Positions 1 through 7,514 of a stretch of 16,313 bases of DNA are shown here, one piece after another. Source of the stretch: Campylobacterales bacterium (GTDB taxonomy: Bacteria; Campylobacterota; Campylobacteria; Campylobacterales; QNZT01); contig WGAE01000122.1 of assembly GCA_015489185.1 (NCBI GenBank), forward strand, positions 1 to 16,313. Reading direction: 5' to 3'. A model generated the notes under the pieces. The model saw nothing but the letters and a program-made list of their open reading frames with translations, was not told where the DNA came from and searched no databases. The first letter of the stretch is position 1, and every line of letters starts with the position of its first letter. Made by a program: the position numbers and the translations under genes.

Positions 1-638
<638 letters not shown>

Positions 639-891
639 ATGCTCCTTGAACAAGCGGCAAAGCCACTTGTCCAATTCCTTCCACCTAAAGCACGAAGCGA
701 AGCTTCTGTATTATGATGAAAGCTCTAACTTCGGAAAAAGAAAAACTTCTTTCCCCTCTTTTAGTTCGATTCCTGTCCTGTACGAATCGCTTGCTCAAAT
801 TTCAGAGATTAACATTCTATCAACTTAAATAACCCGCTCAAAATCCCGTATCTACGGCATCTTAAGCACCCCTTCCGTTGTAGGGAGCAGA
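639..891 (-). other. rRNA operon leader with a hairpin just before 16S
   Basis: This is the transcribed leader between the rRNA promoter and the mature 16S 5' end, and it holds no convincing gene. A hairpin lies at 650-670 (arms 650-658 and 662-670, loop of three). In the minus-strand transcript all nine positions pair, one as G-U; read on the plus strand the same position would be an A-C mismatch, which supports minus-strand RNA. It lies 12 nt from the 16S start and may take part in rRNA processing. A second small palindrome lies at 846-857. The partner strand of the usual long 16S processing stem is outside the window. Confidence 0.6.
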
Positions 892-897
892 ATTATA
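892..897 (-). promoter_or_regulatory. rRNA operon promoter, -10 box
   Basis: The minus strand reads TATAAT here (TATATAAT with its flank), followed by a GC-rich discriminator (CTGCTCCC) typical of rRNA promoters. No good -35 box is visible 17 nt upstream, but the region is AT-rich, as is usual for Campylobacterota promoters. Transcription would start near 884-886. The stretch 898-1052 further upstream is very AT-rich and holds no gene. It contains a perfect 13-nt palindrome (ACATATTATATGT, 1025-1037) and no clear terminator for the ligase gene. Confidence 0.6.
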
Positions 898-1052
898 TAC
901 AAGTAATGCTTAAATATGGCTTAACAAAAAGATAACTCAACTTAAGTATTGATTCTTTTTTAAATTTAATAAATTGTTACTATTTGTAATTTATATTGTA
1001 TACACATTTTTATCTGCTATCTACACATATTATATGTAAGTTATATATAAGA

Positions 1053-1892
1053 CTATTCAATTTCACCCTCCAATGTTGTTACGGAACGCATATGTAAAAA
1101 CGATGCAAATTTCGGTTTATGTTGCTTAGTCCAGCCATAGTATTTAAAGGTTACCACAGAACCAGTAACAGGAGGATGCAATCTCTCCTTCATAGTAAAA
1201 CCGTTCCCCAGTTTAAAAACGGTTCCGTCTTTCATTTGTACTGTCAGGCTCCCCATCATTCCTGCATATTTCCCTCTCCCTGGATTAATTTGCAAAACTT
1301 TGCCTTCTGCATCGGAATACTTTTTTACTTTCAGCACCCAATCACTTCGTCCTGTGAAATAGTTTGGTTCAGGATTTTTTACGATGACACCCTCGCCTCC
1401 CTGTGAAACCACCCTCTTTAAAAACTTCAACAAGTCTGATTGACTATGACAATCGTATTGTGGAATAATTTTCACAAATTTATTGGGATGTTTCATGAAC
1501 CATCGATACGCTTTTTTCAACCGCTGTCTGAAGTTTCCTTCCGCATATGGTACTTCAAATATATTATACGTTACCGTTTTCCACTTTTCAGATGGAGTAT
1601 CATCAAGTACAACAGACTGTATAGTTTCATACATTCCCCTACCGATCCACAATTCACCGTCCAATGCAAACGGCGGAAAATGATCCAGAAAGTATTTTGG
1701 TGCGTGAATGATAAAACCGTTTTTTGTATACAGTTTGCGACCATCCCAATATCCGCGAATACCGTCAAGTTTTTCACTCATGACCCACCCGGTAACATTT
1801 TGATCATGAAACACTTTCGCTTCTTGTAAAACCGGTTTCTTTCCTAAAAGAGACGCTGAAAAAGCAACAATCAAAAGCAGATACTTTTTCAC
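1053..1892 (-). CDS. Minimal ATP-dependent DNA ligase with signal peptide (LigE-like)
   Basis: Seals nicks in DNA using ATP. The 279-residue protein has a basic, hydrophobic N terminus (KKYLLLIVAFSASLLG) that looks like a signal peptide, so it probably acts in the periplasm. The nucleotidyltransferase motifs are complete: motif I EKLDGIRGYWDG with the adenylated Lys41, motif III ALDGELW at 76-82, motif IV EGVIVKNP at 167-174 and motif V WVLKVKKY at 185-192. A short OB-fold follows (about 195-270). There are no extra DNA-binding domains, which matches the minimal bacterial Lig E family. The start is GTG at 1892, eight nt after AAGGAG; the ATG two bases upstream is out of frame and hits a stop at once. 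It is divergent from the reductase genes. Lig E enzymes have been linked to extracellular DNA or competence, but nothing in the window tests that. Confidence 0.9.
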   Translation of the reverse strand: MKKYLLLIVAFSASLLGKKPVLQEAKVFHDQNVTGWVMSEKLDGIRGYWDGRKLYTKNGFIIHAPKYFLDHFPPFALDGELWIGRGMYETIQSVVLDDTPSEKWKTVTYNIFEVPYAEGNFRQRLKKAYRWFMKHPNKFVKIIPQYDCHSQSDLLKFLKRVVSQGGEGVIVKNPEPNYFTGRSDWVLKVKKYSDAEGKVLQINPGRGKYAGMMGSLTVQMKDGTVFKLGNGFTMKERLHPPVTGSVVTFKYYGWTKQHKPKFASFLHMRSVTTLEGEIE

Positions 1893-1947
1893 ATTTGAAC
1901 TCCTTTTTAGAAAAATATCGACACATTTTCACAATTGCTGATACCGC

Positions 1948-1975
1948 TTGACAAAAACCCGATTTTCGATAAAAT
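1948..1975 (+). promoter_or_regulatory. Promoter of the fumarate reductase/SDH gene pair
   Basis: A perfect -35 TTGACA (1948-1953) and -10 TAAAAT (1970-1975) are separated by 16 nt. Transcription would start near 1982, giving a leader of about 24 nt. This is the best two-box sigma-70 promoter in the window. Confidence 0.75.
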
Positions 1976-1990
1976 AATGCCAATTGAAAT

Positions 1991-1997
1991 GGGGGGG
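1991..1997 (+). promoter_or_regulatory. Seven-G tract acting as ribosome binding site
   Basis: A run of seven G lies eight nt before the ATG at 2006 and is the only Shine-Dalgarno-like sequence for the flavoprotein gene. Homopolymeric G runs can vary in length in Campylobacterota, although variable ones are usually eight or longer. A length change here would alter ribosome binding rather than reading frame. Confidence 0.5.
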
Positions 1998-2005
1998 ATG
2001 ACATC

Positions 2006-3613
2006 ATGTTACAATGCGATGTTTTGGTGATTGGAAGCGGCGGTGCCGGATTGGCTACCGCACTTTTGGCATCTGAAAAAAATGCAAATGTGATTGTCGT
2101 CGGTGAAACATACCCGACAAGAAGCCAAACCTGTATGGCACAGGGGGGTATCAATGCGGCACTGGGGAATATCTCAGCAGATAGTCCGGCTCAACATAGC
2201 ATAGACACACTCAAAGCGGCAGCAGGACTTGCCTCTGAGCAGATGGTCAAAAGGCTTTGTGAATCTGCTCCGGAAACAATTTTCTGGTTGGATGCCATAG
2301 GAGTGCCTTTTAGCCGAACACCCGATAACAAAATCGCCCAAAGAAGGCTCGGAGGTACCGCAAACACACGTGCCTGCTATTCACAGGACTATACCGGACT
2401 TAAAATATTACATACCTTATATGACCAGCTTTTGGCACATAAAATTCCTTGCTTAAACGAACGTTTTTTACTGGAACTCGCAGTTGATGATAACACCGTT
2501 AAAGGTGCTTATTTTTACAATATCCGCGAAGGAAAAATCGAAACAATTTTAGCAAAAAGTGTAGTCCTTGCAACAGGAGGGTACAGCGGTATCTACCACG
2601 GTTACACAACCAATACAAGACAGAGTTCCGGTGACGGTATCGCAGTTGCGTTGCAGGCGGGGGCTGTATTGTCCAATATGGAGTTTATACAGTTTCACCC
2701 TACCGCACTTAAAGGCTCAGGAATTTTGATCTCCGAAAGTGCAAGAGGAGCCGGCGGTACACTGATCAACCAAAACGGCGAACGCTTTACCGATGAACTG
2801 GCACCCAGAGATCAAGTCAGTCGAGCTATCTGGCAGGAACTTTCCAAAGGCAATCAAGTCTATCTGGACATCAGGCATCTGGGAGAATCGTTCATCGACG
2901 AATATATCCCGCAGGAGCGAAAACTTTGCCTCACATACGCGGGGATCGATCCGGTTCATGAACCCATCCCTATTGCACCGGTTGCGCACTACAGTATGGG
3001 CGGTATCTCTGTCGATCAAAACCATATGAGTACAATCCGGGGACTTTTTGCTGTCGGTGAATGTGCCAACGCCCGTGTTCACGGTGCTAACCGACTCGGC
3101 GGCAACTCACTGATGGAAATCATCGCTTTTGGAAGAGAGTGTGGGATTACCGCAACAAATTACGCGCAACAATGTGCGATGCCGCAGTCTCTTTCAGACA
3201 AACATGTCTCAAATCATCTCCAGCAACTTCTGGATCTGCCGCATAAACAAAACTTCTATGATATCAGAACCGAGACAGGGACGCTTCTTTATCAAAAAGC
3301 GGGAATTATCCGAGACAAAGAGTCCCTCTCTATTGCGAAAGAAACCATTGAATCATATGTTGCACAATTACCCCGCATGGGTATTCTCGATCATGGCAAT
3401 ATTTACAACACCAACCTGATTGAACGCTTGAAATTTGAAAACAGTCTGCTCCTGGCTCGCGTGATTCTGGAAGCAGCATTATTCAGAGAAGAGAGCAGGG
3501 GAGCACATTTTCGCACAGACTTCCCAACTCAACGTAGTGAATATGAGAAAGAGTCACTTACCCTTTTAGAAAAAGAGAATATCAACACACGATTTCAGGA
3601 GGTAGCTTCATGA
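2006..3613 (+). CDS. Fumarate reductase / succinate dehydrogenase flavoprotein subunit (SdhA/FrdA family), non-covalent FAD predicted
   Basis: FAD subunit interconverting fumarate and succinate. At 535 residues it is shorter than respiratory SdhA/FrdA (about 580-660) and close to TfrA or class E subunits. The dinucleotide fold GSGGAGLATA is at 10-19. Substrate-site motifs are intact: FIQFHPT (His231), ELAPRDQVSRAI (catalytic Arg268), HYSMGG (His328) and VHGANRLGGNSLMEI (Arg363). The last motif is of SdhA type and argues against L-aspartate oxidase (NadB). The covalent FAD-His of the SdhA motif PTRSHTVSAQGG is replaced by Gln41 (PTRSQTCMAQGG), so FAD is probably non-covalent and succinate oxidation probably poor. 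There is no Tat signal, so the subunit is cytoplasmic, unlike periplasmic MfrA. It overlaps the iron-sulfur subunit gene by four bases. No anchor gene is adjacent. Confidence 0.9.
   Translation: MLQCDVLVIGSGGAGLATALLASEKNANVIVVGETYPTRSQTCMAQGGINAALGNISADSPAQHSIDTLKAAAGLASEQMVKRLCESAPETIFWLDAIGVPFSRTPDNKIAQRRLGGTANTRACYSQDYTGLKILHTLYDQLLAHKIPCLNERFLLELAVDDNTVKGAYFYNIREGKIETILAKSVVLATGGYSGIYHGYTTNTRQSSGDGIAVALQAGAVLSNMEFIQFHPTALKGSGILISESARGAGGTLINQNGERFTDELAPRDQVSRAIWQELSKGNQVYLDIRHLGESFIDEYIPQERKLCLTYAGIDPVHEPIPIAPVAHYSMGGISVDQNHMSTIRGLFAVGECANARVHGANRLGGNSLMEIIAFGRECGITATNYAQQCAMPQSLSDKHVSNHLQQLLDLPHKQNFYDIRTETGTLLYQKAGIIRDKESLSIAKETIESYVAQLPRMGILDHGNIYNTNLIERLKFENSLLLARVILEAALFREESRGAHFRTDFPTQRSEYEKESLTLLEKENINTRFQEVAS
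3597..3602 (+). promoter_or_regulatory. Strong Shine-Dalgarno for the iron-sulfur subunit, inside the upstream gene
   Basis: A perfect AGGAGG lies seven nt before the ATG at 3610, within the last codons of the flavoprotein gene. Together with the ATGA overlap it sets the start and suggests translational coupling. Confidence 0.8.
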
Positions 3614-4341
3614 AGCTGAAAATTAAGAGGTTTTGTCACCACCGAACTCCTGAAAAAAGTACACTGGTCGAATACGATGTACCGCTTGAAAAGTGCACGT
3701 TGCTGGAAGCGCTCTATTTTATCAAGGAACAGATTGATCCGACACTGACATTTGCAAGCGGTTGTCGCAGTGAAGTCTGCGGTAGCTGCGCGGTACGTGT
3801 CAATGAAAAAGAACAGCTTGCATGTGGATATAAACCCAAAGAGGGTGACACAATCGAAGCGCTTTCTAAAACAGAAATTATAAAAGATCTGGTTGTCGAT
3901 CATGAAGCATCGCTCAAAACACTCCAACGTGTTAAAAGCTGGCTGGACAAACCTGCTCCACCGCAAACCGTGAGTGCGGAAGATGAGAAAGGCATCGAAA
4001 AACAGACAGACTGTATACTTTGTGCAAGCTGTTTCAGTGCCTGCCCCGTACTGGAAGCAGATGCTGAATTTCTGGGACCTTTTGCACTCACAAGAGCATA
4101 TCGATATGTGAATGATCCAAGATGTACAGAACCAAAAACACGCATCGATACCGTACAGGAAAAAGGGATATGGGACTGCACGCTTTGCGGTGAATGTACT
4201 GCCGTCTGCCCACAGGGAATCGATCCCAAAACCGACATTTTGATGCTGCGCACGAAGAGTGTTCAATACGGCTATACAGACCCATCCTTTGCTGCCGGCG
4301 GAGACGATATGTTCGGTGGCGGATTCGATCCCGGATTTTGA
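3610..4341 (+). CDS. Fumarate reductase / succinate dehydrogenase iron-sulfur subunit (SdhB/FrdB family)
   Basis: Electron-transfer subunit of 243 residues. The N-terminal ferredoxin domain has the [2Fe-2S] ligands Cys52, Cys57, Cys60 and Cys72 (GCRSEVCGSC then C72). The C-terminal domain has two motifs, C135-x2-C138-x2-C141-x3-C145P and C190-x2-C193-x2-C196-x3-C200P. In classical SdhB the residue equivalent to Cys193 is not Cys and a [3Fe-4S] cluster forms there. The extra Cys predicts two [4Fe-4S] clusters, as described for archaeal and class E enzymes. The tail is Gly- and Asp-rich (GGDDMFGGGFDPGF) without cluster motifs. The ATG start overlaps the flavoprotein stop (ATGA). Partner subunits of class E enzymes (CCG-domain, HdrB-like SdhE) are not in this window. 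The sequence does not show which electron donor is used. Confidence 0.9.
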   Translation: MKLKIKRFCHHRTPEKSTLVEYDVPLEKCTLLEALYFIKEQIDPTLTFASGCRSEVCGSCAVRVNEKEQLACGYKPKEGDTIEALSKTEIIKDLVVDHEASLKTLQRVKSWLDKPAPPQTVSAEDEKGIEKQTDCILCASCFSACPVLEADAEFLGPFALTRAYRYVNDPRCTEPKTRIDTVQEKGIWDCTLCGECTAVCPQGIDPKTDILMLRTKSVQYGYTDPSFAAGGDDMFGGGFDPGF

Positions 4342-4345
4342 GCTA

Positions 4346-4354
4346 TGGTATAAT
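4346..4354 (+). promoter_or_regulatory. Extended -10 promoter for yajQ
   Basis: TGGTATAAT is a perfect extended -10 box just after the iron-sulfur subunit stop codon. No -35 box is visible. It suggests that yajQ and the following gene have their own promoter, with a leader of about 24 nt. Confidence 0.65.
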
Positions 4355-4384
4355 TGAAAAACGTAAAAAAGTAAGGATAGCAAA

Positions 4385-4882
4385 ATGGCAAAGGAACACA
4401 GCTTCGATATCACAGCCGAACTTGATGCACAGGAGATGAAAAACGCAATCGAACAGGCAAAGAAAGAGGTCAAAAATCGATACGATTTCAAAGGAATCAC
4501 TGCGGAAATCGACTACAATGAAAAGGCAAAAACCATTTCGGTCACCTCATCAAGCGATAAAAAAGCGGAAGCGATGATGGATATTGTCATCTCCAAGGCG
4601 ATCAAAAGGGGAATCCCTGCAAAAGCGATCAACGAACACTCCCGTACACAGGTAAGTGGCGGCAATACCAAAATCGTCCTTTCCATCATCGATGTCATCT
4701 CCAAAGAGGATGCAAAGAAAATCGTCAAAGCGATCAAAGATCTCAAACTCAAAGTACAGCCGCAGATTCGCGGTGAAGAGATTCGTGTTACGGGAAAATC
4801 GATCAACGATCTTCAGGCTTGCATCGCAGCCGTGAAGCAACTTGATATCAACGCTCCGCTGAATTTTACCAACTTAAAATAA
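4385..4882 (+). CDS. yajQ: YajQ family nucleotide-binding protein
   Basis: The 165-residue protein matches the YajQ (UPF0234) family over its full usual length of about 160. Diagnostic stretches are the N terminus EHSFDITAELDAQEMKNAI, the NRYDFKG motif (about 31-37) and the C-terminal stretch KVQPQIRGEEIRVTGKSIND. The family has two ferredoxin-like folds; members bind nucleotides and some bind cyclic di-GMP and affect transcription in Xanthomonas. Whether this member binds cyclic di-GMP cannot be read from the sequence. The ATG start follows an AAGGA (4373-4377) and an extended -10 promoter. Its stop overlaps the next start (TAATG), so the two genes are probably translated together. The product is cytoplasmic, with no signal or membrane segment. 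Confidence 0.93.
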   Translation: MAKEHSFDITAELDAQEMKNAIEQAKKEVKNRYDFKGITAEIDYNEKAKTISVTSSSDKKAEAMMDIVISKAIKRGIPAKAINEHSRTQVSGGNTKIVLSIIDVISKEDAKKIVKAIKDLKLKVQPQIRGEEIRVTGKSINDLQACIAAVKQLDINAPLNFTNLK

Positions 4883-5187
4883 TGCGTTTTGTTCCGGAAG
4901 ATCGACTGCCGATAGAAAATACCCCCAAAATGGTGGGGATCAAATGTCAAAGTATTGCTTTTGCGATCTTTTTCATCCTGACACTTTTACCGCTTGTAAT
5001 TGCACTTTATGTATGGTACGAATATGACTGGATGATTGGTGCCGGGTTCGGGCTCTTTTTGTATCTGGTCAGTGCGATTGCAGGAAGCAAACTACGCCAT
5101 CTAGCTGTTCCCGCGGATCAGCGGGAGCGCAATCTGAATTCTATGGATATTGCAAAATGGTATACGCAATATCGCTTTTGTCGGTAG
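4882..5187 (+). CDS. Small two-helix membrane protein of unknown function
   Basis: I do not recognise a named family. The 101-residue protein has a polar N terminus (about 1-22, with PIENTPKMVG), two hydrophobic segments (about 23-45 and 52-69) joined by a short loop with YEYDW, and a basic, polar C-terminal tail (about 71-101) with RNLNSMDIAKWY. It starts at the ATG overlapping the yajQ stop (TAATG), so it depends on ribosomes finishing yajQ. Both ends are likely cytoplasmic given the basic tail. The strict overlap suggests a real gene and perhaps a linked role with YajQ, but that is inference. Confidence 0.75.
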   Translation: MRFVPEDRLPIENTPKMVGIKCQSIAFAIFFILTLLPLVIALYVWYEYDWMIGAGFGLFLYLVSAIAGSKLRHLAVPADQRERNLNSMDIAKWYTQYRFCR

Positions 5188-5192
5188 AGAGT

Positions 5193-5219
5193 CGGCAGAG
5201 TACTTCATGAACTCCGCCG
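5193..5219. terminator. Possible terminator hairpin between converging genes
   Basis: Arms 5193-5201 and 5211-5219 form a nine-pair stem with a nine-nt loop. One position is A-C on the plus strand and G-U on the minus strand, so the minus-strand RNA folds better. It sits between the small membrane protein gene and the convergent nifU. No U-tract follows on either side, so it may be only an mRNA-stabilising hairpin. Confidence 0.35.
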
Positions 5220-5237
5220 CAGAAAATGAGTATTTTA

Positions 5238-6224
5238 TCAGATCGGCAGGACGCGAATCTTTGGATCGAGTTTATCTTTCAGTGTCGCTTCGATTGCATA
5301 AAGGGTTCCGGTAGAGCTGCTGGCACACCCGCTACAAGCACCGAGATAACGGATATATACATCGATATACTCATCATTCTCCTTAATATCCAAAACCTCC
5401 AGATTTCCCCCGTCCATAATCAGCATCTGCCGGATATTTTCATCCAGCACCGATTCAATTTTTTTCAATTTTTGCACCAGTGTCATCTGAGCGAACGGGA
5501 CATCTTCTCCCGTTCCCGCAGCGGAATCCGCCGCCGCTTTTAATCTTTCTGCTTCCATCTCTCCTCTTACCTCCGCCAGGATATCTACCAAATAGTATTC
5601 ACGCTCTTCATGACCGCCGGGTTTGATGCAACTTTTACAAAACGCACCCGCTTTAGTATAATCTGTTATCTCTTCAACTGTCTTGAGATCATTGAGCCGT
5701 ATAACCTCTTTGAGTGTTCCAAGACTCACACGTGCACATTCACAAACAATGATTTCCGATTCGAAACTCTCCATATCGACACCCTTGTATTCGGCTGCCG
5801 CTTTTTTGATCACATCGTACGCCATCACCGAACAGTGCATCTTTTGGGGCGGTACCGCAGGCGTATCGGGATCGTCACGCAGTGCCGCTTCAACATCGAG
5901 GTTGGTGATCTTGACCGCCTCATCGACCGTTTTACCGATCGTAAGCTCCGCCATAACATCCGAACTCGCAATCGCAGTTCCGCATCCGAAACTTTTAAAT
6001 TTTGCATCAAGAATTTTATCTGTCTTCGGATCGACAATCCAGTAAAGACGTACCGCATCCCCGCAACTTTCGGCACCGAAATCGGCGACGATCAGACGTC
6101 CGCCTCTTGCTTCGGCTTCCTCTTCCGTTATTTCCCCCATATGTCGGGGATTGTTCATACGATCCTGTACATTTTGGCTATACTCATCCCAAATTGAACC
6201 GCCTATCAAACTATCAAAACCCAT
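5238..6224 (-). CDS. nifU: NifU iron-sulfur cluster scaffold (IscU, Bfd-like and Nfu domains)
   Basis: Scaffold on which Fe-S clusters are built with sulfur from NifS. The 328-residue protein has the full three-domain order. An IscU-like domain (about 10-140) carries Cys54 (SCGDAV, with Asp56), Cys81 and Cys131. A Bfd-like [2Fe-2S] domain has C161-x-C163 and C196-x2-C199. A C-terminal Nfu domain (about 250-328) has C297-x2-C300. A Glu/Ala-rich linker (about 219-245) joins the last two. This NIF-type system serves general Fe-S assembly in Campylobacterota such as Helicobacter pylori, so its presence does not imply nitrogen fixation. The ATG start follows GAAGGAAAC, 15 nt after nifS, in the order nifS-nifU. 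Both are probably transcribed from the promoter and operator upstream of nifS. Confidence 0.96.
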   Translation of the reverse strand: MGFDSLIGGSIWDEYSQNVQDRMNNPRHMGEITEEEAEARGGRLIVADFGAESCGDAVRLYWIVDPKTDKILDAKFKSFGCGTAIASSDVMAELTIGKTVDEAVKITNLDVEAALRDDPDTPAVPPQKMHCSVMAYDVIKKAAAEYKGVDMESFESEIIVCECARVSLGTLKEVIRLNDLKTVEEITDYTKAGAFCKSCIKPGGHEEREYYLVDILAEVRGEMEAERLKAAADSAAGTGEDVPFAQMTLVQKLKKIESVLDENIRQMLIMDGGNLEVLDIKENDEYIDVYIRYLGACSGCASSSTGTLYAIEATLKDKLDPKIRVLPI

Positions 6225-6239
6225 TTCTGTTTCCTTCTT

Positions 6240-7430
6240 CTATTTTGCTTCTTGTAAACTTTTCGGTACATACGCGTATGAGCTGGAGATACCGCGCAGC
6301 CGTTCTACCGCTTTTTTGACAACACCGATTGTATATTCGATCTCTTCTCTGGTCGTATAGCGACTCAGTGAAAAGCGAATCGCTGTATGTGCCAAATCTT
6401 CCGCCGCTCCGATCGCCTCCATCACAGGATTGGATTCCAGATCTTCACTGGCACACGCACTTCCCGTACTTGCCGCAATACCAGCCTGATTCAAATCCCA
6501 GAGCATCGCTTCTCCCTCGATCCCCCTGAAACTGACCAAAATCGTATTGGAAACACGCTTGTGTCGGGGAGTCACGACAAACGTATCTTTGATTTTCAGC
6601 AATTCATCTTCCAGAAGGTCACGTAACTCTTTCACATCGTGCATCTCAAAATCGAGCGAATCGACCGCCTGTTCCATCGCTTTTCCCATCCCGACAATGC
6701 CGGGCACATTCAGTGTACCACTGCGATATCCGCCCATTTGCGATCCGCCGTGAAACAGAGGACTCAACTCCTTACCTTTTCGCATATAAAGCGCACCCAC
6801 CCCTTTTGGACCGTGAAACTTGTGTGCCGAAAATGTCATATAATCTACCGGAAAAGATTGTACATTGATCGGCAGTTTGCCTACCGCCTGCACCGCGTCG
6901 GTATGAAAAAGGGCACCGTGTTCCTGACACACCTGTGCAATCTCTTCGACAGGAAAAATCGCGCCGGTTTCGTTATTCACCCACATTACCGATACCAATG
7001 CGGTCTTGGGCGTAATTGAATCTTTGACCGTCTGAACATCAATCAACCCCTCTTCGTTGATCGGAAGATACGTCACTTTGACACCCAGCGACTCCAGATG
7101 TTTGGCTGCCGCTATCACCGACGGGTGTTCCACTTCCGAAACGATGATATGGTCTTTTCTGCCGCTTAGAATATATTCGAAATAGATACTTTTAAACACC
7201 CAGTTGTTGCTTTCTGTCGCACATGAAGTGATAATCACACTATCCTCTTTGGGTGCGTTGATCCCGGCATAGATTTTTTCCATTGCCAGCTTCAGATACG
7301 GATGTGTTTCACTCCCGAAACTGTGCAGTGAATTTGGATTTCCGTACATTTGACAAAAAAACGGCTCCATCGCCAGCTTGACCTGCGGATCGACAATCGT
7401 CGTCGCATTATTGTCCAGATAAACTCTCAT
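6240..7430 (-). CDS. nifS: NifS cysteine desulfurase
   Basis: PLP enzyme that removes sulfur from cysteine and passes it as persulfide to NifU. At 396 residues it has the usual length. Seen in the sequence: N terminus YLDNNATT, the PLP-stacking His102 (EVEHPSV), Asp178 and Gln181 (HTDAVQAVGK), the PLP-lysine Lys204 (SAHKFHGPKG), and catalytic Cys326 on the mobile loop (STGSACASEDLE). The loop sequence places it in the NifS/IscS group rather than SufS. The ATG at 7430 follows GGAG with a five-nt gap. It is first in a two-gene unit with nifU. A 19-nt palindrome next to its -10 box suggests control by a repressor. Confidence 0.96.
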   Translation of the reverse strand: MRVYLDNNATTIVDPQVKLAMEPFFCQMYGNPNSLHSFGSETHPYLKLAMEKIYAGINAPKEDSVIITSCATESNNWVFKSIYFEYILSGRKDHIIVSEVEHPSVIAAAKHLESLGVKVTYLPINEEGLIDVQTVKDSITPKTALVSVMWVNNETGAIFPVEEIAQVCQEHGALFHTDAVQAVGKLPINVQSFPVDYMTFSAHKFHGPKGVGALYMRKGKELSPLFHGGSQMGGYRSGTLNVPGIVGMGKAMEQAVDSLDFEMHDVKELRDLLEDELLKIKDTFVVTPRHKRVSNTILVSFRGIEGEAMLWDLNQAGIAASTGSACASEDLESNPVMEAIGAAEDLAHTAIRFSLSRYTTREEIEYTIGVVKKAVERLRGISSSYAYVPKSLQEAK

Positions 7431-7470
7431 CTATTCTCCATTTTATATAACGATACGCTTTGATCCAATT

Positions 7471-7496
7471 ATTTTAATAGGACTGAAGTTGTCCTA
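7471..7496 (-). promoter_or_regulatory. nifS promoter with palindromic operator candidate
   Basis: The palindrome TAGGAC-N7-GTCCTA (7478-7496) has perfect 6-bp half-sites. On the minus strand it lies directly upstream of a -10-like TAAAAT (7471-7476), so it fills the spacer and -35 region. A protein bound there would block RNA polymerase. Rrf2-family iron-sulfur regulators (IscR-like) bind sites with GAC...GTC-type half-sites, so such a regulator is a reasonable guess. No regulator gene is in the window. The expected leader is about 35 nt. Confidence 0.55.
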
Positions 7497-7514
7497 ATTG
7501 TACACCGAGTCACA

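Noticed and set aside
646..828. Plus-strand frame next to the 16S gene
   Set aside because: It lies in the rRNA leader on the opposite strand and has no ribosome binding site or recognisable product.
2006..3613. L-aspartate oxidase (NadB) as the identity of the flavoprotein
   Set aside because: The VHGANRLGGNSLMEI and HYSMGG motifs are of SdhA type, and the gene is coupled to an SdhB-type iron-sulfur subunit; only the missing FAD histidine resembles NadB.
3595..4500. Minus-strand 301-residue frame opposite the iron-sulfur subunit gene
   Set aside because: It is the complement of a strongly supported gene, is rich in Phe and Cys from antisense codons, and has no family resemblance.
5238..7430. 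A nitrogen-fixation island around nifS and nifU
   Set aside because: No nifHDK, nifB or nifE genes are present, and Campylobacterota use this pair for general iron-sulfur assembly.
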